From: Dehalococcoidia bacterium
GTDB taxonomy: Bacteria; Chloroflexota; Dehalococcoidia; Lucifugimonadales; Lucifugimonadaceae
Assembly (NCBI GenBank): GCA_030747175.1
Contig: JASLLE010000006.1
Coordinates: 1 to 64,000, forward strand
Direction of reading: 5' to 3'
DNA length: 64,000 bases
Positions 19,878 to 29,097 of the stretch are shown one piece after another. Each line of letters opens with the position of its first letter. The first letter of the stretch is position 1. The notes beneath the pieces are model-generated. The model worked only from the letters and a program-made list of their open reading frames with translations, was not told the DNA's origin and did not search any database. A program made the translations under genes and the position numbers.

Positions 19878-21791
19878 GTGCCACTTCCAGAAAAGCGCGG
19901 TACCCTTGAAGTACTGAGGCTGCGCGTGACCAATATCACCCCACTCTTCCCCGGTCAGGATCCGCCTGACAGTTCCGACCAACACGAACTTGACCTGGAA
20001 GGCGTTCGGGCAACCTGTCTCGCCTGTGGCGGGACGCTGGTGGACAGCCCCACTTACGATCGCTACCTGGTCTGCCCGCGCTGCCGGTTCCATTACACGA
20101 TGTCCGCCCGGAGACGGGTCGACATGCTGGCCGACTCCGGAACATTCCGCGAGACCTCACGCTGGATCAGGTCACTCGATCCGCTCTCGTTTTCCGCTCG
20201 GGTTTCCTACCGTGAGCGGTTGCTGCAAGACCAGGACCGGACCGGCCTTACCGAGGCCGTGGTTACCGGGGTCTGCACCATCGGCGGAACTCCGGCGGTA
20301 TTGATAGTCCTCGACTTCGGCTTTCTCGGCGGGAGCATGGGTCTTGTGGTCGGCGAAAAAGTCGCCCTCGCCCTCCAGCTGGCGGCCCGCAAGCGATACC
20401 CGGCCATCGCCGTCATCAACAGCGGCGGAGCGCGCATCCAGGAAGGCGTCCTCTCGCTCATGCAGATGGCGAAGACGACCGTCGCCGCCAATGAGATGCA
20501 TCGGCGCGGCGTCCCGCTGGTCTCCGTCCTCGGCGATCCCGCGACCGGCCAGGTGTACGCATCTTTCGGCACACAGGCTGATCTGATCTTCGCCGAACCG
20601 GGCGCCCACGTCGGTTTCGCACCGTTCCGCGCTGTTAAGGAACAGACCGGCGGCTCCCTGTCCGCCGGACAGCACACCGGGGAAGTCCACTTCCGGCACG
20701 GCATGCTCGATGGCGTGGTCGACCGAGAGCAGGTCAAACACGTCGTGTCGACCGTCCTGGAGTTGCTGAGGCCGGAGTTCCGTCTCGCCAAGCGCCGCCG
20801 GGGCCGGCCACCGCGCACGCGGCCGCGCCGGATGGAAGCCTGGGAGATGGTGCAACTCGCCCGTCACCCGGATCGGCCGACGGCGCGGCACTTCATCGAC
20901 CAGGTGTTCGCAAATCTCGTGGAGCTTCACGGCGACCGCCAGTACGCCGACGCGCCCGAGGTGATTACCGGGATTGCGCGCCTGGCGGGCCAGTCGATGG
21001 TCGTGATCGGGCAGGAAAAAACAGCGCCGGCCGGTATGATCTCGTCGTCCGAAGACGACGCGCCGGAAGGCCTCTCAGCGAGCGGCTCGATAACGCCCGA
21101 GGGCTTCGGCAAGGCGAGACGAGCCATCAGGTTTGCGGCGCGCTTCAACCTGCCCATCGTAACGCTCGTGGACACGCCCGGCTCCGCGCTGGACCTGGAG
21201 GCGTGGGAACGCGGCCAGGCGCACGCCATCTCCCAGACCATATCGACGCTCCTGGACGTCGAGGTTCCGACCATCTCTGTGTTGATAGGGGAGGGTGGAA
21301 GCGAGGCGGCGCTGGCGTTCGCGGTTACCGACCGCGTGCTGATGCTCCAGAACGCTATATATACGCCGATTTCGCCCGAAAGGGCGGCCGTCGCCGAGCT
21401 TCGGGACTCCGCCGCCGCCGATCAAGTTGTCGGCGCTCTCAGGCTCACGTCAATAGACAGCCGTCGAATGGGGATCGTCGATGACATCGTGAGGGAGCCG
21501 GACGGCGGAGCGCACCGCGACCCCCTGGAAGCCTCACGCCTGCTCAAGCGGGCGCTCATGATCGAGATCACGGAAGTCGTCGAGCGGCACCGCCGGACGC
21601 TCGTGAGACGCCGTCAGCGGAAGTACCGGAACATCGGAGAGTCCGGACGTCCGTTCCGATCAGCGCTCAGGCGTGAGTTGAGCGTCTGGCGAAGGGCGCT
21701 GAGCGCCAGCGTAAGGGCGCTGAGATCGGGCAACGATCCCGGCGCCGAAGCGGCCGCGGGATCAGCGGACGAATCGTCCGGGGACCTGTAA
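19878..21791 (+). CDS. accDA: Acetyl-CoA carboxylase carboxyltransferase, beta-alpha fusion (AccD-AccA)
   Basis: N-terminal Cys4 zinc finger CLACGG..VCPRC; AccD region GGARIQEGVLSLMQMAKT; AccA region FVNLVELHGDRQYAD / VTLVDTPGSA / GEGGSEAALAF. Exact start may be downstream near 19926. Confidence 0.9.
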   Translation: MPLPEKRGTLEVLRLRVTNITPLFPGQDPPDSSDQHELDLEGVRATCLACGGTLVDSPTYDRYLVCPRCRFHYTMSARRRVDMLADSGTFRETSRWIRSLDPLSFSARVSYRERLLQDQDRTGLTEAVVTGVCTIGGTPAVLIVLDFGFLGGSMGLVVGEKVALALQLAARKRYPAIAVINSGGARIQEGVLSLMQMAKTTVAANEMHRRGVPLVSVLGDPATGQVYASFGTQADLIFAEPGAHVGFAPFRAVKEQTGGSLSAGQHTGEVHFRHGMLDGVVDREQVKHVVSTVLELLRPEFRLAKRRRGRPPRTRPRRMEAWEMVQLARHPDRPTARHFIDQVFANLVELHGDRQYADAPEVITGIARLAGQSMVVIGQEKTAPAGMISSSEDDAPEGLSASGSITPEGFGKARRAIRFAARFNLPIVTLVDTPGSALDLEAWERGQAHAISQTISTLLDVEVPTISVLIGEGGSEAALAFAVTDRVLMLQNAIYTPISPERAAVAELRDSAAADQVVGALRLTSIDSRRMGIVDDIVREPDGGAHRDPLEASRLLKRALMIEITEVVERHRRTLVRRRQRKYRNIGESGRPFRSALRRELSVWRRALSASVRALRSGNDPGAEAAAGSADESSGDL

Positions 21792-21849
21792 AACGTCTGA
21801 GAGGCTCAACCGGGGTAGCGCGCCTGCATATGAAAGCCCCATCGGGGCC

Positions 21850-22608
21850 TTAAAACAATCGCCCCATCGGGGCCAGGACGAATCGCTCTATCGCCTGTGC
21901 CACCCCGTCGTCGTACACATCGCCCACCGTCTCCCTGGCCGCCGCCCGCACCTCGCCGGTAGCGCTTCCCATTGCGACCGGCATCCCGGCCACCGCAAAA
22001 GCCTCGACATCGTTAAGCGAGTCGCCGACGAAGACCACGCCGTCAAGAGACACACCCATGCGCTGCGCCCAACTGCGTACGCCCGCGCCCTTGTCGATGC
22101 CTTTCCGGGTGTAGTTCACGTACCAGCGATCGCCGCCGTGGCCGACCGAAAGAATCGCCGATACGTCGTCCGATGCAAGATCAACCGCGCCACGTACGAC
22201 CTGTTCCTGGAGGTGGGAAGGGGCGTCGCGATCCTCGGTAGAGGCGGCGATCACCGTAATGTCCCAACTTTCGATGTCGGCCACACTCCGCACCATGCGC
22301 CACCCGTCCACGGCGAAGAACCGCATCTCATGATCGTCCTCGAGCGCCATCGTGATGGCCCGGGCATCGCCCGCGGCCAGGGGATGGGCCTCGATGGTCG
22401 AATTATCCGTAGGGTCCAGCAGCCTGGCCCCGTTGTCCGATATCTGCGGCGTCGTTAAACCGAGTTCCCGTGCATAGCGCGCGACATCCTTCGGTTCTCG
22501 GCCTGATGCGATCGCCACCGGCACACGGGCCGCAGCGCGAGATACCGCTTCCACCACGCGAGGGGACAGTCGTTCCTCCGTGTTGAGCAGCGTCCCGTCA
22601 AGGTCCAC
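21850..22608 (-). CDS. HAD-superfamily (Cof-like) hydrolase
   Basis: MDLDGTLLNTEERLSPRVVEAVSRA; GVSLDGVVFVGDSLNDVEAF. Confidence 0.88.
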   Translation of the reverse strand: MDLDGTLLNTEERLSPRVVEAVSRAAARVPVAIASGREPKDVARYARELGLTTPQISDNGARLLDPTDNSTIEAHPLAAGDARAITMALEDDHEMRFFAVDGWRMVRSVADIESWDITVIAASTEDRDAPSHLQEQVVRGAVDLASDDVSAILSVGHGGDRWYVNYTRKGIDKGAGVRSWAQRMGVSLDGVVFVGDSLNDVEAFAVAGMPVAMGSATGEVRAAARETVGDVYDDGVAQAIERFVLAPMGRLF

Positions 22609-22658
22609 GACCAGACCGGTGGCACGGCCACCCCAGCGCCCGCCCGGCTCCCTGTTTT

Positions 22659-23624
22659 CTATGTCAGCACCTCGAACTGGCCCTCCGGCTCCTCCCCGGC
22701 CATCACACGGCGGGCGTTCTGGTACGAGAACACAAGCGCCCGCTCCACGCGCTCCTCGCTGGAGCCTGCCAGGTGCGGCGTGACGACGACGTTGTCCATG
22801 CTGAGCAGCGGGTTGTCGACGGGCGTCGGCTCCTCCTCGAACACGTCGAGTCCGGCGGCGCGAATCTGGCCGTCATTCAAGGCGTCTATGAGGTCCGCTT
22901 CGTTTTGGACCGGACCCCGGCAGGTGTTGATGAAGATGGCTGATTCTTTCATCAGAGCGAAGGCCTCGGCGTTCATCATCCCCCTCGTCCCGGAGAACAG
23001 GGGCACGTGAACGGTGACGATGTCTGAGGATCTGAGGAGCTCCTCGAAACCGACGCGGCGCACCCCCAGTTCTTCTTCGACCTCGGACGGGATCACTGCC
23101 GTGTCGTGGTATATCACCTCGGCCGGTCCGAACCCCCGCACCATTCCCGCCACGAGCCTGCCGATGTTGCCGAGGCCGATGATGCCGATCGTCTTGCCAC
23201 CGATTTCGTACACACCGGCCCGCACCGGCGCGCGCCACGTCCCGTCTCGAACGCCCTCGACGCCCGGTATGAACTTGTGTTGCACCGTCAGCATGAGGCC
23301 AAGGGCGTGCTCGGCAACAGACCGCGCTATCTGGGGCGAGTTGTTCGCCACGAAGATGCCCTGCTCACGCACGGCCGGGACATCGATCTGGTCATACCCG
23401 GCGCTCATCAACTGGAGCATCTTCAGGTTGGGTAGCTGGATGAGCTCGTCGTACGGCAGGGCCAGCCCGCCGAGGATCAAGACCTCGGTGTCTCCTAGCA
23501 GCGCTTTGCGCTCGTTCCACGAAAGTCCGGTGTCGACCATGGAAACGTCGAGATCGTCCGGGGCGAGAGACTCTGCGAGCTGCACTCGATGGTTCGGCTC
23601 TGAGTAAAAGACGACTCGGCTCAT
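22659..23624 (-). CDS. D-2-hydroxyacid dehydrogenase
   Basis: GKTIGIIGLGNIGRLVA; FINTCRGPVQNEADLIDAL; GLDVFEEEPTPVDNPLLSMDNVVVTPHLAG. Confidence 0.94.
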   Translation of the reverse strand: MSRVVFYSEPNHRVQLAESLAPDDLDVSMVDTGLSWNERKALLGDTEVLILGGLALPYDELIQLPNLKMLQLMSAGYDQIDVPAVREQGIFVANNSPQIARSVAEHALGLMLTVQHKFIPGVEGVRDGTWRAPVRAGVYEIGGKTIGIIGLGNIGRLVAGMVRGFGPAEVIYHDTAVIPSEVEEELGVRRVGFEELLRSSDIVTVHVPLFSGTRGMMNAEAFALMKESAIFINTCRGPVQNEADLIDALNDGQIRAAGLDVFEEEPTPVDNPLLSMDNVVVTPHLAGSSEERVERALVFSYQNARRVMAGEEPEGQFEVLT

Positions 23625-23722
23625 GAGGAAACTCCAGCATATTGGATTACCGACATGGAGAAATGGCAGGCGGGCGGCCAGAATACCATCGGTCCGGCCC
23701 GGGGCTAACTCGCGGAAGACAT

Positions 23723-23751
23723 TTGACGGTCCGCCCCAACGGACTTACGCT
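23723..23751 (+). promoter_or_regulatory. Putative sigma70-like promoter for the thi operon
   Basis: TTGACG - 17 bp - TACGCT immediately upstream of the TPP aptamer. Confidence 0.45.
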
Positions 23752-23785
23752 TGCGTCACGTACTGAGAGGTGCGGATTTCACATC

Positions 23786-23882
23786 TGCGCTCGGGGAGCT
23801 TGGGGGGCCAGGCTGAGAGGGTGGCCGGAACCGCCACCGACCCTGAAACCTGATCTGGTTAATGCCAGCGTAGGAATTCTCG
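23786..23882 (+). promoter_or_regulatory. TPP riboswitch (THI element)
   Basis: CGGGGAGCTTGG..GGCTGAGAGGG...GACCCTGAAACCTGATCTGGTTAATGCCAGCGTAGGAA upstream of thiG. Confidence 0.95.
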
Positions 23883-23961
23883 TCAAATGGCTCCCAACCT
23901 CGGGTGTTCGCGCACCCGAAGCACTGCTTCTACGGAAGACAACGGGCACGGGAGCGATCAG

Positions 23962-24750
23962 ATGAGCGACCAGTTAACGATCGGCGGCAAGACCTTCACG
24001 TCCCGCCTGATGACGGGTACGGGCAAGCACAGGTCCCCGGAGGACCTCGCGGCGTCCGTGGAGTCGTCCGGAACGGAGATAATCACGGTCGCCATCCGCC
24101 GTCTCAACCTGGACGACCCGAACGAGAAGACGATCCTCGACTATCTCGACTGGGACAAATACCAGATCCTCCCCAACACGGCCGGTTCCACCACGGCGGA
24201 CGAGGCCGTGTTCACGGCCCAGCTTGCCCGCGAGGTCACCGGATCAGACTGGATCAAGATCGAGGTGATCCCGGATCCCAAGTACCTGCTTCCTGACCCG
24301 ATCGGGACGCTTGAGGCATCGGAACGGCTGGTTAAAGATGGCTTCACCGTGCTGCCCTACATCGGGGCTGACCCGGTGCTTGCCCGCCGGCTGGAGGATA
24401 TCGGCTGCGCGACTGTCATGCCGCTCGGCTCGCCCATCGGCTCCGGGCGCGGAGTTTTGACGCTTGACGAGATCGAGATCATTATCGAACAGGCGGGAGT
24501 CCCCGTCGTGGTGGATGCCGGACTCGGCACTCCGTCTGAAGCGGCGTCCGTGATGGAAGTCGGCGCGGACGCAGTTCTCGTCAACACCGCCATCGCCCAG
24601 GCGGAAGACCCGGCGATGATGGGAGAAGGGTTCAAGCTGGGCGTGCAGGCCGGCCGACTCGCTTACGAGGCGGGACGGATTCCCGCGAAGGCTTACGCCT
24701 CTGCCTCCTCGCCGCTTGAAGGGGTACCACAGGCCGCTACGACCGGCTGA
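23962..24750 (+). CDS. thiG: Thiazole synthase
   Basis: [70 protein letters not shown]. Confidence 0.96.
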   Translation: MSDQLTIGGKTFTSRLMTGTGKHRSPEDLAASVESSGTEIITVAIRRLNLDDPNEKTILDYLDWDKYQILPNTAGSTTADEAVFTAQLAREVTGSDWIKIEVIPDPKYLLPDPIGTLEASERLVKDGFTVLPYIGADPVLARRLEDIGCATVMPLGSPIGSGRGVLTLDEIEIIIEQAGVPVVVDAGLGTPSEAASVMEVGADAVLVNTAIAQAEDPAMMGEGFKLGVQAGRLAYEAGRIPAKAYASASSPLEGVPQAATTG

Positions 24751-24756
24751 TCACAG

Positions 24757-25455
24757 ATGTCTCCGATGTCATTGCCCCGGCGAGTGCTCTGCCTTGTGAC
24801 AGCGCTGGATTCCGGCGAAGATCCGGCTTCACTGCTCGCATCCATCAAAGCCGCGGTTCGCGGGGGCGCAAACATGGTTCAGGTCCGTGCGCCGGAACTG
24901 GAGAGGACAGACTTCTTCAACCTCGCCGCTGCCGTGGTCGAGACGGTCGGGGATGACGCGCTCGTCATGATCAACAACCGCGTGGATGTGGCGCTTGCCG
25001 TGAGTGCCGCGGGCGTTCAGCTCGGGGAACGAGGTCCGGCCGTGAAAGCGGCGCGACGCTTCCGCGGAAATGAATGGCTGATCGGCCGTTCCGTACACTC
25101 GCTGGAAGGCGCGCTGAAGGCGGAAACGGATCTTGCGGATTTCCTGGTGCTCGGGACGCTTTACGAGACCGCGTCACACCCGGGGCAACCGGGGGCAGGA
25201 CCAGGGTTTGTCAGGGAAATCACTGCGATGGTCAGGACGCCGGTCATCGGCATCGGCGGCATAGACGTCGATCGCGCGGCTGACGTCGTGTCCGCAGGCG
25301 CCCGGGGAGTCGCCGTGATAGGCGCGATCCTTCACGCTGAAGACCCGGAACGGGCGGCGGCCGAACTTAGGACGGCGATCGAACAGGCGGACCACGATGA
25401 ACGGCCGACGATGCAAGGGGCAGTAACACCCTCACATGAGGTCAGGAACCGGTAG
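24757..25455 (+). CDS. thiE: Thiamine-phosphate synthase (ThiE/TenI family)
   Basis: MVQVRAPELE; VMINNRVDVALAVSAAGVQLGE; VLGTLYETASHPG; IGIGGID. Confidence 0.88.
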   Translation: MSPMSLPRRVLCLVTALDSGEDPASLLASIKAAVRGGANMVQVRAPELERTDFFNLAAAVVETVGDDALVMINNRVDVALAVSAAGVQLGERGPAVKAARRFRGNEWLIGRSVHSLEGALKAETDLADFLVLGTLYETASHPGQPGAGPGFVREITAMVRTPVIGIGGIDVDRAADVVSAGARGVAVIGAILHAEDPERAAAELRTAIEQADHDERPTMQGAVTPSHEVRNR

Positions 25456-25488
25456 AGTCCGGGACCCGGCAACTCAGGGGACGAAATC

Positions 25489-25692
25489 ATGATTTCGGTG
25501 ACGATTAACGGGAGCGAGACCGAATTGGACGGGCCCACCGGCCTGATCGAGTATCTCGAATCCAAAGACCTCGCCGAGCGCAAGGTCGCAGTGGCCGTCA
25601 ACGGGGTGATCGTTCGCCGTCCCGAGTACGATTCGATCGTCATCCAGGGGGGAGACCGGCTGGAGATCGTCCGACCCGCCGGTGGGGGGTAG
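25489..25692 (+). CDS. thiS: Sulfur carrier protein ThiS
   Basis: 67 aa; VAVAVNGVIVRRPEYDSIVIQGGDRLEIVRPAGGG, C-terminal Gly tail. Confidence 0.9.
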   Translation: MISVTINGSETELDGPTGLIEYLESKDLAERKVAVAVNGVIVRRPEYDSIVIQGGDRLEIVRPAGGG

Positions 25693-25720
25693 CCCCCGAC
25701 TGGGGGCAGCCGGCGTTATC

Positions 25721-26104
25721 TCGGAGGGCGATTGAACGAAAATCCCGTGGAGGACTCCCTCTCACTCGCCGCCCCGGCGGGAGACTCGGAGGGCGATTGA
25801 TTGAAAATCCCGTGGAGGACTCCCTCTCACTAGCCGCCCCGGCAGGAGACTCGGAGGGCGATTGACCCCCCCCGTGGAGGACTCCGTTTCGCTCGCCGCC
25901 CCGGCAGGAGACTCGGAGGGCGACTGAACGAAAATCCCGTGGAGGACTCCCTCTCGCTAGCCGCCCCGGCAGGAGACTCGGAAGGCGATTGAACGCAAAT
26001 CCCGTGGAGGACTCCGTTTCGTTAGCCGCCCCGGCAGGACACTCGGAAGGCGATTGAACGCAAATCCCGTGGAGGACTCCTCTCAATAGCCGCCCCGGCA
26101 GGGG
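25721..26104. repeat. Tandem repeat, about 6 copies of a 65-bp unit
   Basis: Units begin at 25721, 25786, 25851 (62 bp), 25913, 25978, 26043 (partial): tcggagggcgattgaacgaaaatcccgtggaggactccctctcactcgccgccccggcgggagac. Confidence 0.95.
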
Positions 26105-26190
26105 CTTTCATGCACCGCACTGGTTGGCGGCGGATCGAGCAGCTCTGCCATTACGCCCCGAATAATGCCCCGAATGGGGGCCGGCGGGGG

Positions 26191-26379
26191 CTAGAGGCTG
26201 CCCATCACCGCCGTCGCCATCACCGCCCACAACATTACGACCGAGATCACGAGTACCGGGAAGACAACCCGCTTGAGTGCGCGGTCTGAGTCATGTTGCT
26301 GCAACTGGCGATTCCTTTGGGGGTTTTGCGGTTGTGGGTGGGTCTGCGCCGCATCGAGACGGTAATCCCCGTCAGTCAT
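26191..26379 (-). CDS. Putative small single-TM membrane protein
   Basis: 62 aa; hydrophilic N-terminus then RVVFPVLVISVVMLWAVMATAVMGSL. Confidence 0.45.
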   Translation of the reverse strand: MTDGDYRLDAAQTHPQPQNPQRNRQLQQHDSDRALKRVVFPVLVISVVMLWAVMATAVMGSL

Positions 26380-26692
26380 CGGTCAACCCGGCAAGACCAA
26401 CCTTAGCGACGCTCGGAGTTGAGGAGATGCCGGTCCACCGGTCAAACGGGTGCGGGACGACCCGATTCCACCGATTGCGACCGGCAGCAACATCCGCTGA
26501 GTGAAAACACGCGTCGAACCCCCCGCGGCTTACCAACTTCGCCCGCAGTCACATCTTGCGTTTCGTGAAGCAAAGTCTTGGACTGTGCCGGGGTTACACT
26601 ACCGGGCCTGCATCCACCAGATCGCGCGGTTCGGCGCCCGGCCGAAACCCGGCGGAACGAACGGGCCCGAGTACACCCGGGCGGAGCGAACT

Positions 26693-27367
26693 TTGGCACG
26701 ACATACCCGGCTCGATGTCCTGAACGCCGTGCACGATGCCGGCGTGGTGCCGATCTTCTACAACGGCGACTTTCAGACCGCGAGGTCGATCGTTCTTGCC
26801 TGCCGCAGGGGCGGAGTTCGCGTGATCGAGTTCACCAACCGAGGCGATCACGCCGGGGAGGTGTTCTCGGAACTGGATCGCTGGGCGGCTGCCGATGCGC
26901 CCGACATGATCCTGGGCGCTGGCTCGATCCAGGACTCCCCGACGGCGTCGCTCTACATTGCGAGCGGGGCGAACTTCATCGTCAGCCCGGCAACAGACGA
27001 CGATACGGCGAGGCTGTGTAACAGACGCAAGATCGCTTACATGCCGGGCTGCGGCAGCGTCACCGAGATTGCTCATGCCGAGGAGCTGGGATGCGAGATC
27101 GTGAAGCTGTTCCCGGGCGATTCGGTCGGCGGGCCGGGCTTCGTTAACGCGGTACGTGCTCCCATGCCGTGGTCGTCGATAATGCCGACCGGCGGCGTGG
27201 ACGGATCACCGGACTCGCTCAAGGCCTGGTTCAATGCCGGCGTCCCAGCTGTGGGCATGGGTTCGGCCCTCGTCTCGTCGGACATCGTCGCCGATGAGGC
27301 GTGGGACACCTTGTCCGAGCGATGCCGTGACGTACTCGCCACCATCAAGGGCCTGCGCGGCCGATAG
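26693..27367 (+). CDS. KDPG/KHG aldolase-like protein
   Basis: VVPIFYNGDFQTARSIVLACRRGGVRVIEFTNRG; MPGCGSVTEIAHAEELGCEIVKLFPGD; IMPTGGVDGSPDSLKAWFNAGVPAVGMGS; TTG 26693 is a candidate start, ORF track begins 26501. Confidence 0.85.
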   Translation: MARHTRLDVLNAVHDAGVVPIFYNGDFQTARSIVLACRRGGVRVIEFTNRGDHAGEVFSELDRWAAADAPDMILGAGSIQDSPTASLYIASGANFIVSPATDDDTARLCNRRKIAYMPGCGSVTEIAHAEELGCEIVKLFPGDSVGGPGFVNAVRAPMPWSSIMPTGGVDGSPDSLKAWFNAGVPAVGMGSALVSSDIVADEAWDTLSERCRDVLATIKGLRGR

Positions 27368-27393
27368 AACGCCAGCCGATAAAGGAACCCGAC

Positions 27394-27816
27394 ATGTCAC
27401 TGGATCCAAAGGTTCGAGAGTTCGCAGCCGAGAATCACAAAGCCGTCCTGAGCACCTTCCGGCGCGACGGCGCCACTCAGATGAGTATCGTCACGACCGG
27501 ACCCTTGAGAGACGGCGTGGCGTTCTCCACGACACTGGATCGCGCGAAACTCCGCAATCTGGAGCGCGACTCGCGCTGCTCGTTGCTCGTGTCGAAGGAC
27601 GACTGGTGGGGCTACGTCGTACTGGAAGGCCGGGCGCAGATCATCTCATCAAAGACGTCCAGCCCGGGCGAACTCCGGGACACGATGCGGGATGTTTACC
27701 GTGCCGCCGCCGGAAAAGAGCATCCGGACTGGGACGAGTATGACGAGGTGATGCGGAAGGAAGACCGTGCGACCGTTATCGTGGTCCCGGATGTGGTGTA
27801 CGGCACCGCGCTCTAG
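27394..27816 (+). CDS. PPOX-class (pyridoxamine 5'-phosphate oxidase-like/F420-dependent) protein
   Basis: ENHKAVLSTFRRDGATQMSIVTTG; KLRNLERDSRCSLLV; YVVLEGRAQII. Confidence 0.85.
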   Translation: MSLDPKVREFAAENHKAVLSTFRRDGATQMSIVTTGPLRDGVAFSTTLDRAKLRNLERDSRCSLLVSKDDWWGYVVLEGRAQIISSKTSSPGELRDTMRDVYRAAAGKEHPDWDEYDEVMRKEDRATVIVVPDVVYGTAL

Positions 27817-27902
27817 GCATCGGCTGCCTCGGATTCACCCGGCCACTGGAATGACCCTCTTAAAACCCATGCAGCAATCAAAAACGGAGTCGGTGCACCG
27901 TC

Positions 27903-28919
27903 ATGCCCCATAGCTTTGTGACCATCGGCGAGGTTCTCCTGCGCCTGACGACCCCGCGACGCGAGCGGCTCACACAGGCCCGGGGTTTTGACGCCATCTA
28001 CGGCGGGACCGAGTGCAACGTGGCCGTCGCTCTTGAGCAGTTCGGGGTCGAACCCGCTCTGATCTCCCGCATCCCCGACAACGACATCGGGCAAGCCTGC
28101 GTGAACTACATACGCCAGTACGGGGTCGATACGTCACGGGTGGTCCGGAGCGGCGACAGGCTGGGCCTCTATTACCTTGAGATCGGCGCATCCGTGCGGC
28201 CCTCGGCGGTCGTGTACGACAGGGCCCGCTCGGCGATGTCCGAGATCGAACCCGGGATGGTGGACTGGCCGGCCGCGCTCGCAGGTCGTGACTGGTTTCA
28301 TTTCTCCGGGATCACGTGCGCTATCTCGAAGAAGGCGACCGCAACGGTCGCCGCCGGTTGCGAGGCCGCAAAGGCGGCGGGGATGACGGTCAGCACGGAC
28401 TTCAACTACCGAAGCGCCCTGTGGAGCCCGGAGGAGGCGGCTAAACGGCTGGATCCGCTGATGCAGTACATAGATGTCGCTATCGGCAGCGCACGCGATC
28501 CGATTCTCGGCGTCATGCTGGGAAAAGACGGGAACATCGAGCCGGACGACCGGACCGCAGACGCCTACCGGCCCTTCGTGGACGCGGCCGTCTCGAAGTA
28601 CGGGTTCGGCAGGGTGGCCCTGACGATTCGAGACATTCATTCGAGCGACCGCAACGACTGGCAGGGCGTCTACTTCGATGGTTCGGAGATCGCATTGAGC
28701 CGGCGGCACGAGCTGGAGATCGTGGATCGCGTGGGTGGCGGAGACGGGTTCGCGGCCGGCGCTATATGGGGCGTCATGAACGGGTGGGAAGCGCAGAAAA
28801 CCGCGGACTTCGCCGCGGCGTCCGGCGCGATAGCGCACACCGTTCACGGTGACTTCAACCTGGCGTCGGAAGCAGAAGTGCTGGCCGCGGCTGCAGGCGG
28901 GGCGGACGTCAGGCGCTAA
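27903..28919 (+). CDS. PfkB-family sugar kinase (2-keto-3-deoxygluconate kinase-like)
   Basis: FDAIYGGTECNVAVALEQFG; VSTDFNYRSALWS; DRVGGGDGFAAGAIWG. Confidence 0.9.
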   Translation: MPHSFVTIGEVLLRLTTPRRERLTQARGFDAIYGGTECNVAVALEQFGVEPALISRIPDNDIGQACVNYIRQYGVDTSRVVRSGDRLGLYYLEIGASVRPSAVVYDRARSAMSEIEPGMVDWPAALAGRDWFHFSGITCAISKKATATVAAGCEAAKAAGMTVSTDFNYRSALWSPEEAAKRLDPLMQYIDVAIGSARDPILGVMLGKDGNIEPDDRTADAYRPFVDAAVSKYGFGRVALTIRDIHSSDRNDWQGVYFDGSEIALSRRHELEIVDRVGGGDGFAAGAIWGVMNGWEAQKTADFAAASGAIAHTVHGDFNLASEAEVLAAAAGGADVRR

Positions 28920-29097
28920 CAGACCACGCAATTTTGATAACGGTTTTGACGATGTCCGGCGACATGCCGCGTGACATCCCAAGTTCTGTTCCGGGCCCGA
29001 GGGGGTAACCTACACTCAGCATCAACCAGTCAGATCATCTGTGCTCAACGGTCTACGCTGTGAGTCGTGCTTGTCCCGCGGTGCTCAACTTTTATCA

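Noticed and set aside
25640-26086. Minus-strand ORF of 148 aa across the tandem repeats
   Set aside because: Reading frame is a by-product of GC-rich repeats; unit length 65 is not a multiple of 3 and no protein family is recognisable.
25721-26104. Possible CRISPR array
   Set aside because: The full 65-bp unit repeats, including what would be spacers; there are no unique spacers and no cas genes nearby.
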